A stretch of DNA of 64,000 nt from contig NC_064042.1 of NCBI RefSeq assembly GCF_932526225.1, positions 10,182,540 through 10,246,539 of the forward strand, given 5' to 3'. The notes beneath the pieces are model-generated. The model was not told where the DNA came from and did no database searches. It saw only the letters and a program-made list of their open reading frames with translations. This document shows positions 33,001 to 45,300 of this stretch, one piece after another. Origin of the DNA: Nematostella vectensis (lineage: Eukaryota; Cnidaria; Anthozoa; Actiniaria; Edwardsiidae). Both the position numbers and the translations under genes were made by a program. The first letter of the stretch is position 1. Every line of letters starts with the position of its first letter.

Positions 33001-35767
33001 GTCCAGATCACCTCCTGTCATGGGCACCAAGTCCATCGCGAAAATGGCTTCAGGGTCATATGAAGATGCGTCGCCAATCAAACACGCGGTTATCCTTTCT
33101 AACGCTCTGAGTGCTTGGCGGTCAATTCCAATCGTCTTGGACGCTCTTTTTCCAGGCACTGTAGCACCAAACCGCTGTAGATCAACCAGCGCTGCTTCGA
33201 TTACCAGTGACTTGACGATCCTCACAGCACCACCATCCGGGAGCTCCAGAATATTATTACCCGCAGGGCAACAAGAGCCTTTGCTACCAAGGGTTAATGA
33301 AGAGGAAGCACTAACTGTCAGTAAACAGCTAGCAGCCAAATCACTTGCATCAGTGAAGGGCCCAGAACCAACTCAGCCCATGGGGAAGGAGAGACAATTT
33401 AAGCCCGAGTACACCATGGGCTTGCTAGCAGTACTGGCTAGAGTAAAAAGCCGTGTTAACCGCCTGACGTCGTCCAACAGCAGCACCATTGATGGAAATC
33501 GACTACTACCAATGAAGACCGCTGCACTCGGTTTCGCTGAATTTGGCACTGCCTTGTCGCCTGTTCTGTTGTTCAATATCAGAAGAAAAGACCATGATGA
33601 GAACTCTTTAGACACCGCCCTTCATGAATCAACTTTACAGATGTCCAAAACTGTTTCGGCTGCTATGTCGACAGCACACGTGAACATCTTAGCCAACAGC
33701 CGCACTGCCACTGTTGCATCCTTTAAGAACGTGGAGACGGAGTTACAGCAAAAGGATGCTTCCAGTGACAATTATAACAAAAGTATCAGCAGCAGTAGGG
33801 ATATCGGTGGTCACATGTTGAGGACCGTGAGTCGTCCATTGTCGGCGCCAATGCCAAGACGCTCTACATCTATCAGTGACCTTGCACGTGATTTGCCGAC
33901 CCCGAGGCAAGCTGCTCACTCAGTATCACTCCCAGACCTGACCATGGTGCAAACTCCAGCTCGGTTTTCTAATGATGAACAAGCAAAACCATCTAAGCTG
34001 CGACTTGATGCACCAAAACCTCAATCGGCGCTGGTGACGTCGACAAAAACCAAGGCAGTAGAGCCACAGTCAGTGATGGCTTCCAAGCCTTCTTCTGCTT
34101 CTGCTTCCCCCAGCAACACCTACAGAACCCAAAACACTGATCAGGTTAAGTCTGGCTCGTCTATCCATGCTCCCACAAGCAATGAAGACATAATCAAGGC
34201 AATGTCTTCTTCTGCTACTTCTCCCAAGACCACTGAGCGCTTTGCTTCCAAACCTGAGGTGAAGGACGCGTGTGCAACTGAAAGTCCTTCACTTCTAACC
34301 GCATATGACATCCAAGAAAAAATAAACAGCCTCTCAATACATGCCAAAGAGACACGAACTCAGAAGAGGAGGAGACGTCGAGAAAAGGCTAAGCTTTATG
34401 CCAGCTTGCGAGCTCTGTCGAATGACACAACGCCCCACGACAGCAAGGCTGATAAAACGCAGGCTAGCGTCACTGAGATTGATGAGGATGTTACTACCAC
34501 TGTTGCATCCTTTAAGAACGTGAAGACGAAGTTACAGCAAAAGGATGCCTCAAGTGGCAATGATAACGAAAGTGTCAATAGTATTAGGGATATCATTGGT
34601 CACATGTTGAGGATCGTGAGTCATCCATCGTCGGCGCCAATGCCAAGACGCTCTACATCTATCAGTGACCTTGCACGTGATTTGCCGACCCCGAAGCAAG
34701 CTGCTCAATCAGTATCACTCCCAGACCTCACCATGGTGCAAACTCCAGCTCGGTTTTCTAATGGTGAACAAGCAAAACCATCTAAGCTGCGACTTGATGC
34801 ACCAAAACCTCAATCGGCGCTGGTGACGTCGACAAAAACCAAGGCAGTAGAGCCACAGTCAGTGATGGCTTCCAAGCCTTCTTCTGCTTCTGCTTCCCCC
34901 AGCAACACCTACAGAACCCAAAACACTGATCAGGTTAAGTCTGGCTCGTCTATCCATGCTCCCACAAGCAATAAAGACAGAATCAAGGCAGTGTCTTCTT
35001 CTGCTGTGGCTCCAAAAACATCTGAGCGTTTTACTACCAAGCCTGGTTCGTCTATCGATGCTCCCACAGGCACGAAAGACAGAATCAAGGCAGTGTCTTC
35101 TTCTGTTACAGCTTCCAAGACATCTGAGCATTTTGCTACCAAGCCTGGTTCGTCTATCGATGCTCCTACAGGCAATAAACACAGAATCAAGGCAGTGTCT
35201 TCTTCTGTTACAGCTCCAAAGACATCTGAGCGTTTTGCTACCAAGCCTGGTTCGTCTATCGATGCTCCCACAGGCAAGAAAGACAGAATCAAGGCAGTTT
35301 CTTCTTCTGTTACAGCTTCCAAGACCACTGGGCTCTTGGTTCCGTCGGGTTTGTCTTTACATGCTCTTCCAAGAAACATAGACAGAACAAGTTCTAGTAA
35401 ATCAATCTCTTCGAAGCGTTCAAGCGACTCAGGCCCTTCAGCATACACGCTAAGGGTGATAAGGGAGAACCTCAGGACCAGCAGCCTTTTAGTGACGCCC
35501 CCAGAAAGGAGCCTTCAGACGCCTGTACCACCGAAACCAACTAAAGCACAAAAAAGAAAAGCACGCAGGGTGAAGCTGGAGATGTACCTTAGCATGAGCT
35601 TGAATACTCAAGGGGTTCATAGAAGAGGGTCATCTAATACACCAAGTGCTGCTAAACGCCCAATCAAAATGACTGAAGATGCATTCCCGACGAAGGGAAC
35701 AAGTGGCGGGCGTCAGAAAGCCACGGTTATTGGTAGAGCAGATGCATCGAAGTGTCCCACTGGCTAG
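30016..35767 (+). CDS. Gene copy 3: putative type I membrane protein, near-identical to copy 2
   Basis: Predicted join: 30016-30133, 30255-30299, 31588-31662, 31813-31893, 32197-32414, 32852-35767 (1150 aa). Same exon lengths, phases and domains as copy 2. The only amino-acid difference noticed in the last exon is Leu for Ser in TSSLLVTPPE. The first intron starts GTGAGTTGAAATC (as in U1) where U2 has GTGAGTTCAAATC. The near-identity suggests either a very recent duplication or an assembly-level duplicate; nearby G/C-run differences argue mildly for two real copies. Product unrecognised. Confidence 0.75.
34943..35341 (+). repeat. Coding minisatellite, 102-bp unit (~3.9 copies), gene copy 3
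   Basis: Same four-unit array as in copy 2, with the same variant order (KDRIK, TKDRIK, NKHRIK, KKDRIK). Confidence 0.92.
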
Positions 35768-35963
35768 AGACTCTCGTCACCCTCTGGACTTAAACGCCCT
35801 CAGAAATAAGATAGAATTATGTACCTGGACCTGTTCATATAACTTTTACAACACTCTCAGGAGTTAGGCTAGAACTCCATTATCAACCTATTCATATAGT
35901 TTCATATTACCCGTTCTCTATATGCCTTTTATTTTATGCTTATTTTCTATCCACTTGCAAACT

Positions 35964-35969
35964 AATAAA
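35964..35969 (+). terminator. Polyadenylation signal AATAAA, gene copy 3
   Basis: AATAAA ~195 bp after the stop codon, in the same context as the other copies. Confidence 0.5.
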
Positions 35970-38083
35970 CACTATTTCCGTTTAATCCTTTGTCTTTTGT
36001 TTTTAAATGCTACTCTGAGAGAGGTTTGGAAATCCTAGAGGCTGCACACGGAAATTGCCACCCTCATGTTGCAGAGGCGTTGACGTTTCAGGATTCATGT
36101 ATAGACCAATCGCCTCTAGCCCCTCGCGAAGCCGAGTTGTCTGTTTTCGTGCTGAAAACCAAGAGAACCTGGAAAAGACAATAAAAAGCTTTAGAACATT
36201 CTTTAGAGATAAAAAAGGCTTTTAATGCCGATGATTTTTTGTTGGACTTTCAGAAGGCTAGGGAAATGTTTGAGCTTTATACGTGGTTTTAGCAGTCTGA
36301 ATCCGCAAGACCACTGGCGAGTTAAGCATGCATTGACTAAGGTAAAGTAAGGTAATTAATTCTCAAGTGAATCAGCAGATGTTAGATTTGATAGTAACAC
36401 TGTAGTTATAAGTTATAGTAGCTATGTAAGGACCTTTGGTATAAATCACAATCAGTTAAATCAATCGACATTTTAATGAACAATTTCTTAATTTATATAT
36501 TTAGATATTTACTAAATAATCTTACAATTTTTATGCTTTGAAAGTCCTTGATTCGAATTGTGTAAAGAATGTTTCTGTAGGCTATAAACCCTTTGCAAAT
36601 CAGACTCCCAATCCAATCTATTCTACGATAAAATTATATCAATCAAGTTTTAGACATTCAAAACCAAAATTTTAACCGCAAGTTGGATATGGACTTTAAT
36701 TAGCAGATTTTTCATCTAAAGCGTACATCACATAACTATGTTGAGATAATAACTATACACTAAAACATTTTATGCCACAAAAAATGATGCCTGGTTATGT
36801 TAATAAAAAAATTCAATAAATAATAAAAAGTTAATATAATATAAAATAGTTATTTTTATAATATAATTATAAATATTATAATTTTATAATATAATTATAA
36901 AAATACTTTATACCTTAATAAATATCTTATTAAATATCGTACTATAACTTTGAGAAGATCACAAAGCTTAAGAAATACACCAACATACAAATTCATGGTG
37001 CTCCATTTTCCTAAACACGCCTTGCAAGATTCGAGGGATGCAGACTCTTGTATATGAGGACAAATAAAAAATTCCAAGAATTCACGCACTAGACTCGCGG
37101 TAAAGAAAATGGGCATACCAGAGGGACTTTAGAATGTGAGGGGACGGGAAAAATATTCCAACTAAAAAATCATCGATCATAAAAGAGGACGCCATGGACT
37201 CGAGGCAACCCCTCTGCAACCCCTTAATAAAATCCATCACCCGTTTATCCCCAATAATTGCCATACGCTCGGTCTTGGGAAGGGAACTGTCTCGTCAGTA
37301 CTATTCACTTCTGAGTCTTCTTAAACTGTAAAGTCCCCTTCCACTCTTTCTATTAACCGTCCCGTCCCCGTCACCAAAGTTTGTCTTGAGGTACTTGTCC
37401 TGGAATTGTCTCTCCTTGAACTCGAAGGTCTGATGGGTGGGCACCCCCCCCCCCCCCCCCTTTACAGGCAGTACAGCTAGGGTTACGCTCGGCGGGTGGT
37501 TGGACCAGACAGTGGGGGGGGGGGGGGGGGGGGGGGGGACTAGCCTATTGATGGTTTTACCGAGGGGGGAGTTCAGATCGTCCAGAAATTCTTCAAATGT
37601 TGAAATGACTGGCTGAGATTCAAAGAGAATGAGATTTAGGTAATTAGGTTCTCCTGGTATTAAGTACTACTGCGAAACGATTCTTTTCGGGTAAGTAAGC
37701 CTTCGCTAATACATATTTTGCTTAGAACGGTTTTTCTTTTCTCTTTTACATCACTTTGGGCAATTAAGCTGTGTTCTTTTCTGGGATATGACACGCTGGC
37801 ACTAGGGCATACTGTGGCCTACCCCGTTTGTCACCATATCAAGAAAATTCAGCCAAAAATTGTTGTTTCTTCCACAGAAAACACGCTACAAGAATTTGAC
37901 GTTTTTGCCCTAAATAAATAACACATACATAATTTCTATTAAAGTTCACGAAATATTCATTCATTCATAGCGGAGCCAAGCGCGGCCGCAGGCCGCGCGC
38001 GTAGCCCCATAGGCATAGAAATATGGTATAGGTATGCGACTTGGTTTTTGTGGTCATCGCGCGGGTACCCTGTGGTGTCACTC

Positions 38084-38084
<1 letters not shown>

Positions 38085-38124
<40 letters not shown>

Positions 38125-38132
38125 TCAGTCAG
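38085..38132. repeat. (CCAG)9(TCAG)3 tract at the U3-type/U1-type switch
   Basis: Nine CCAG units (the U1 number) followed by three TCAG units (the U2/U3 pattern). The tract lies inside the interval where U4 changes from U3-like to U1-like variants and is a plausible crossover site. Confidence 0.85.
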
Positions 38133-40980
38133 CCGCGCGACTCCCAGGCCCCACTCGGCCCCGAAATGGCGACTAAATACAAGCACGGAGCAAGGGAAAA
38201 AGTTCTTGTCGATTATGCGATGATTATTTATTTTGCCTCAAATTTTGTGACTTAAGGATAAAGTCAACTAGAGGAGATCTACTAACATTCATTCACGCCA
38301 AGATTTATCTGGTTTTAGCTAGTAAATTTAAGCAAGTAACAGTTCACATTAAAAAGCGAACAGAACCACAAGAAAGCGACAAAAAAAACAATGCAAGGTG
38401 AGTTTTGGAAGAGAATTTGTATTGTCTATTGAGGATATGACAGTTATTAGGCTTTTTGTTGTCCTTTTTGTATGCTTTGAGAATGCGAGTACTCAACTTA
38501 GTAATCAAATTATTTGAGCATAACAGGTTTTGTTTTGACATTCTTCGTTTTATCTTTATTCTTGATTGTGTTGAATAAAATACAATACAACAAAAACTGG
38601 AATTCGTCTTTAATAAGACTTCTTCAGGGCAGATTGATTGTGTTGAGATATTTCATAAAGGCTAACAAATATCGTGTTGAATTTGTCAAATACTGCTAAA
38701 GAAGACCTATCTTGTATTTATATCCTGTGCTCTTAGTCCTAAGAAGATACATATCCTTAGAAGATACCGCAGCTTTTTCAACTTACAAGAGAAATTTTCC
38801 TTACCGAGGATAAAAAAAAACCTATTTTCAATATGTATTGTTGTTATTGTCTGCATCTTGCATCTCATGTGGTTATTTTTTTTTCAAATAGTTGTGGAAA
38901 ATTAGTTAGATTATAAATGGCTTGATAAAAAGATTGTTTTGAAAGAAATAATAAATAATTGTTTTCACTCTTTTATGAACCAGGAACTACCTGAGGGCCA
39001 AGATGAATGCTAAAGACTGGAAGACATGGGAATTAAAAATCATGTCTTGAAGAGAACAGTAGGATGTTCTTATTCACTAGTCATTTGATACCCCCACACC
39101 CATGGTCCCAGGGAAGGGTGGGGGATTCAACTTTAATAAAAGCCTGTTTCCAAGTTAAGAGTAAAAAACAGTCAATACCACCACCCCTCTTGACATATTC
39201 TGGTTAAAAAGTGGTCTAAAACCCCACATTAACCCCTGACTTCTGTGGGACCATAAGGGAGGGGGCACAAATGACTGGTTCATTACTATGTGATTCAGCA
39301 GTACACACTCATAGGTTTCTTTAGAACAAGATACTTATATAATATCAAACTAAAAACAAACTTTTGCTTTTTAAATAATAAATCTGTAAAGAAAACAGTT
39401 TTCTATCAACCTAAAGATAATGGGAAAGGGGATATTTTAGAAAAGTACTAAATATAATTATCACATTATTGTTATTATATTTTCTTTTCAGACATTTAAG
39501 GAAGAGTCATATTTCTTCCTTTTTCTTCTCCCTGTTGACTATTTTTATGCAATTGATGCTCTTTGCTATTTCCCCTCTACACCAAAAATAAATTAATGAA
39601 CAGATTTGATTTTTAAATTAGAAATTTTCATTTATTACTTTCACTTATATTTTCTTTTTAGGATTTTCTTTTCGAGTCTCTTGCCCATTACATTTATTTT
39701 AGATGTTTAGATTTATTTCATTGGAATAGTTAGATCCAGGGTTTCTCAAAACACCAAAATATAATGCATTACTAGATGTATATTTGTAGATATTAATTCC
39801 CATGGGGATGAAAAATCACCACTTAAAATGGTACATTAAATCTTCAGCATTGCATCTTATCTAAAATTGTGTCTGACACTATATTCCATCTTTGAAATCC
39901 TGTTTCATCCATTGTTCTTCGCAAGAACAAAGCTTGTCAGAATGTAGCTTTACAAATGTACATTAATGGAACTTTTATTAAGGGGAAGGGTTTTTTAGGG
40001 CAAGATACTTAAACTTTATAACACTAGCAACAACCTTGTTCTTTTTCAATAATAGAATTCTGTTCACATAGCTTGGATAGCAAAGACATGGCCTCTTTAG
40101 AGGCCTGTGGTGGTGAAAGGGTTAAGATAATGGGGAAGGGGAAATGTCAAGAAATGCTCAATCAAATTATTTTCATTACTGTTATATTTTTTTCACCAAA
40201 CCTTTCAAGTAGAGTCAATTCACTTTATATCTCCTCTCCCGTCGATTATTTTTTAGTCAATTGATATTCTTTGATTCCTCTCTACCCCAAACATAGATCA
40301 ATGAAAGGGTTTGGTTTGAAATTAGAAGTTAGCATTTTCAATCTGTTTTTTCTTCATTGCATTCATTTGGGAGTAGGCCACCAACAACAAGGCCACTATT
40401 TGGTAAAGTGGGGTGCACCAATATCTAATGCATGAAAGGAGATATATTTTTGGATTTTAATTTCCAGACATTTTTCTGAATATTCGGTCCAATGAAGGAG
40501 AGAATCGCCACTAAATCAATACATAAAAATCACAGTATGGCATCTAAACAGTCTAAATATATTATTTTGAATCTTTGGAATGCTGTTACATCTATGACAT
40601 TTTCTGCACAAGGGCAAAGCTTGTGGGAGTATTGTTTTGATTAAAAAAAAAGATACAGTCGAACCTCTATTAAGCGGTCACCCTCGGGACTTAGCTTAGT
40701 GACCGCTTAATAGAGGTTGACCGCTTAATAGAGGTTTCGCTATTTTCTCCCCTAAATTAGCGTAAATCGAGTTGTAATTATACATAAGAACTTTTTATTA
40801 TAATAAACAACAGTAACAATCATGTTAGCCCTAAGACGGGGCCTGGTGCATTCCAATTTGATCCAGAAATGTTTGAAACCGCCAAAATAAATCGATATGT
40901 ATTGTCGTATGCAGGAAGGGGGGGGGGGGGGGGCACGTGCCCTCAGTGCCCCAACTCCTGCTACGGCCTGCAGAATGTTT

Positions 40981-41519
40981 CTATAGGTAGATTTGTATAT
41001 TTGTAGATTTTCGTTCCTTGTAAGACACTTTCATCGATGCCACGATGTGAGCAGGCGGCGCCATATCAAACATATCCCCCACGGATAGTGTCCTTCGTAT
41101 GTATTGCCTTATATGGTCATTCATGCCCATATTTAGAAGAGCTAAAGTTTCCCCGTTCCCTGATCTACAGAAAACATGGTGAAAAATACTGATCAATTTG
41201 CCTGTCAATTTACACTCGAGGCAAAAGTTTGTCAAGAAAAACTTGATCGCTTGGTCAAATCCTTTTCTTAAAAAAAGTCCATAGACCCAGGCCTCCAAGA
41301 GATTGACCGACCGTGTTAGAAGGTCACCCAAATATTGATATGGCTGGGAAATCTTTCTAAGATCGATATGGAATGGAACATCGATAAATTATTTTGAGAA
41401 TTACCAAACTCTGCGGTATCCGTTGCTAACTTAGCTCCAGCAAAAAGGCCTACTGCTCTGTACCTTATAAACCTTATGATGAATGGCACCTTTTTCACTG
41501 TCAAACGCATGGGGTGCAA
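40981..41519 (-). pseudogene. Unidentified coding-like remnant, minus strand (best in U4)
   Basis: Two overlapping minus-strand frames, 41519-41316 (67 residues) and 41331-40981 (116 residues), abut with a frame change at ~41325. Read in sequence they look protein-like (for example KKVPFIIRF, LLEAWVYGLFLRKGFDQAI, GDMFDMA), without low complexity. U1 (4784-4590) and U5 (53623-53411, 53302-53075) have broken equivalents; U2 and U3 lost the middle. I do not recognise the family. It could be a decayed exon of a captured or neighbouring gene, or chance. Confidence 0.25.
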
Positions 41520-41878
41520 AACTTTGAATTATTGAAAAATTTCCAGTTTGAGATTCGATCTACTGCTACAATTCGTAGATGTGGTTCCGGTTTCTCCACC
41601 ACCAAGGTGGTGGCCAGGGATGAAATGGTGTCCAGACGCTCACCCCTAACTACGCGTCTTCTTTAAAAAATATATTACAGATTCCCGTCTTTGAAGGATC
41701 GTCCGATAACTAATTCAATAGCGCGACGGGCGATTCACGATGCCAGCAAAAGGATGTCGCCTCAAGCGCACTCCGTTGAGCGCGCACGCATTTCTTGACG
41801 ACGTATTGAGGACTGGACCCTATCCACGATTCATTGCGCCAAGGCATATCAAGCACGGCACGTCACGATCATAGAGCG

Positions 41879-42164
41879 AGATATATTATATTATATTATA
41901 TTATATTATATTATATTATATTATATTATATTATATTATATTATATTATATTATATTATATTATATTATATTATATTATATTATATTATATTATATTATA
42001 TTATATTATATTATATTATATTATATTATATTATATTATATTATATTATATTATATTATATTATATTATATTATATTATATTATATTATATTATATTATA
42101 TTATATTATATTATATTATATTATATTATATTATATTATATTATATTATATTATATTATATTTT
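41879..42164. repeat. Pentanucleotide (ATATT)n microsatellite, U4 (pure)
   Basis: About 285 bp of uninterrupted ATATT units, without the ATATG or ATATC variants of U1-U3. Same flanks as the other tracts. Confidence 0.97.
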
Positions 42165-42253
42165 TAGGGCTCCAGATATATCCTTGTTTGTTTTGGCAAG
42201 GATTTTCAGCCCTCCCACTCTAAAATGGTCTCCGCGGTCCCTAGCTAATGGGG

Positions 42254-42378
42254 AATGGTGCGCGCGTGGTCAGAGCCCTTGCGCGCGTGCGTGACGTCAT
42301 GGCCGCTGGTGACGTGATAATGCAAATTAGAATAGAAATCAAAGAGACCCAAGCTAGCTTGCAAGCTACAGATCTGCG
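42254..42378 (+). promoter_or_regulatory. Promoter-like region of gene copy 4, with upstream deletion
   Basis: TGACGTCA at 42292-42299 and octamer ATGCAAAT at 42320-42327 are kept. About 53 bp upstream of ATGGTGCGCG are missing relative to all other units, which removes the TATA-like TTATATGG and CATATTTATG sequences. GGCTAATGG runs directly into GGAATGGTGCGCG. Confidence 0.5.
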
Positions 42379-45300
42379 ATGATCTGGATAATTGTAAGCG
42401 TAATTTTGGGGACTTTATTGGGTATACTAGACCATGTATACCCAAATCTACAAATACTATATTTACCAAAAATGTTAGCGGCAGAGTCGCGCAATGGTGA
42501 GTTGAAATCTTTGTTATTTTACCTCAAAATGACACTGCGCTTTCTCGAATGTGTTCCTTTTTTTGCGATAGCCTTTAGCGATTTTTTTTTACATATTTTA
42601 TTTATTTTGCAGTAATTCTCGGAATTACAGATTTTTCAGAACCAAGCTCTCTCATCGGTAAGTGTTGAAATGTTTAATAATTCTTGGATTAATTATTTTT
42701 AAAAACTAAACGATTTACTTGATAGTTTGTTCCATTGCTTGTTAGCTTAACCACAACTAAAAGCAATGAAAAAGATATCGTTATTTACAAGTGTTTGAAC
42801 CCTTCTGAATTAGTCTATAGATCGATTGTTGTTGTTTTCTGTTCAGATACCTGTGCTGTATATAAAAACCGCACGAGATAATGTTGGCAATACAAATTTT
42901 GTTGCAAACCATTAGCTAACGGGGAATGGGGGGGGGGGGGGGGGGGGGGAGCGGGGACAGTTCACAGTGGATGCGGGATTTTCCAAAGGACATATGGGGC
43001 GCACTGTCTGCTTCCCTTTTTTATTTGGGGGGGAGGGGAGGTTGTTCTAGAGACATCAGGTCTACTACTACTGTTCTACTACTGTTTATTCAATCACAGA
43101 GACTTGGGGTGCGGTCATTAATTACTGGGGGGCATTTTTGCAAAACTCTGGGCTAAACATTTTTTGTCCCCCTCAAATCGAAGCCCAAAAATCGTGCCCC
43201 CCCCCCCCCGAGACCGCAACCCCCCCCCGCCTCCACTTATTTATATTCAATGATTATATGTCTTTACAACCACAGAGACTTGATATATTGAATGTAGCTG
43301 AGATATAACCTTTTATTAAAATATAGATCAGCTAGCATGGCAATTTTGTCTTTTTTAATTTAAGTATGAATCTTCACTTCGCTAGTTTAAGAGTGACAAA
43401 TAGATGAACAACATATACCTGTGTCGCTAGAAAACGACTACGTCGTCGACGAGTCAAGGTTTCGCAACATTTTTAATGTATTTGTTTTGTTCAACTGATT
43501 AGAACAGGCAGGCGCCGAATTAATTCTGGTTTTAATATATTAATGAGCAAGAACGTCATTGTTCAAATGTAAATTTTATTCAGTTCTCAATGTTTCCTCT
43601 ATTATATACTTAGTTCAATATTGTTCAGGAACCAATCTTGTATTTATATAAATATATTTTGAGAATCCCTCTAATGGTTGACAGACAAAGACCCAAAAAT
43701 GTGACGCCCCTTTAATGACAGCCCCAAAAATGTGACCTCCCCCCCCAAAAAAAAATTGGCGCCCTAAAAGACATAGCCTCCCTACATATTTGCCCCCCCC
43801 CCCCCCCCCAGTAATAAATGACCGCTCCCTTAGTCGCAGAGGCGTACAACATAAGACTTCAGCCCTGTGTTGATTCATAAATTTCAGGAAATGGTATCAC
43901 GAGACTAAGAGTAATAACCTCTATCCATTTGTTAGCAGAGTTTCGGGACAGAAGAATTGGATACGCTCGGGAGCCTACACGCCCAGATGATGTATATAGA
44001 TGTAATATAACAGGTGAGTAAAGATTTCACCTGACATATAACCACCAAGATTATCTATATACATATAGTACAACACGCAGAGATGATTGATTTTTTGCCA
44101 TTAAAAACTCTGAAAATTTAAATACGAGAATAAGTAACCTGTGTCTATTTTATTTCTTTGCAGAGTTTCGGGACAGAGGGATTGGATACGAACGGCAGCC
44201 TTCCCTTCCCTTTTACGTGTATAAGAACACAACCTACACGCCAGGTGAGTAATGAAATCAAATAAGTCATATAAGCTTACCCTTTGACGTGTATAACACT
44301 ATCTTTACGACAGGTGCAAATGGTGTTATACACCTCACCGGGAAGTTACGTGTATAATACTACACTAGTCGCCTGTATGTCAGCAGATGATATGACATCT
44401 GGTCGGTGAACACGTCGTCTTATACTATAACATGAGTGATTGACTCAAAAACTTTTACACTTGTCTCCTTGCTGATCATTTCTGTATTTTATATTGTAAT
44501 TGAACTTTGTTTATGTTGCTGATCTATTTGTTTTGTTTTAATCGTAGTCGGGCTTGTTCCGAAGGTAACCGCCCTAGCTGTAATTCCACCTGCACCGGAA
44601 GTAGTACCGCCATGGTGCAATCCTTTTTTCGTGTCGTTTGTCGTCATGGCGACCATGGTCACGGTAGCTGTTTTAGCAGTCAACTGGGACAGCGGAGAAC
44701 AAACTGATGACGATAAAGAAGACGAGAACAAGATGTCTTCCGACTTGAGGATCTGCCTGATGAAGGTGAGTACTGAGATGAATGTACAGTACCACGTCTG
44801 GTCTCTTTGCGAGCTCCAGGAAGAGGCGTTGGAGGGCGGAGGGAGGGGGGTCGAAGCAGTACTACGTAAGTGCCAAAAAACACTGTAGGACTTTTAGAAG
44901 TTGCTGTATCTAATAATAATACTTGAAGGATATTCACTGAGAATAGCTGCAGAAGCAAAAGCTGTAGAAGGGCAAGTATTGCAAGTATATGACAATTAGG
45001 GCGTCCGCTGTACAATATCTAGGGCCAGATACATATTACCAACTGTTTGTCCCGAAGACTGTTATTCAAAGTATGTTTTTAGATAGCGAAAATATATCAA
45101 GAAAAAGGAGAGTAGGAAAATGGTTAGGGTTAGTTTAAGAGAGTAGTTATAACTTGGGAAGGGAATTGTGTTGAAGTTACATTTTGCTTTACAGGAACAA
45201 GGCGCGCCTTCAGCAACGTTCCACCCCCTGGCGAGTTGCGCCGAAAATGATCTGTGCAGTAAACAGACCCAAGACTTAGACAAAAGGGTAAAACTCGAAG

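Larger units (their letters stand above)
24547..36637 (+). repeat. Tandem unit U3 (12.09 kb)
   Basis: Third copy, 12,091 bp. It is nearly identical to U2 except in its first ~1 kb, which instead matches the first part of U4. The visible U2/U3 differences include one Ser-to-Leu change in the tail of the gene, a few substitutions near 28.56 and 29.07 kb, and length changes in homopolymers and in the ATATN tract. Confidence 0.95.
35970..41878. other. Intergenic segment between gene copies 3 and 4, containing the recombinant junction
   Basis: No supported gene. U3-type sequence up to at least 37,822 (long C run at 37444 and G run at 37514), then (CCAG)9(TCAG)3 at 38085-38132, then U1-type sequence from 38,167. 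The diverged duplication is at ~39310-40665, a TIR remnant at 40656, and the ~280-bp block missing from U2/U3 is present (~41060-41340). Confidence 0.6.
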
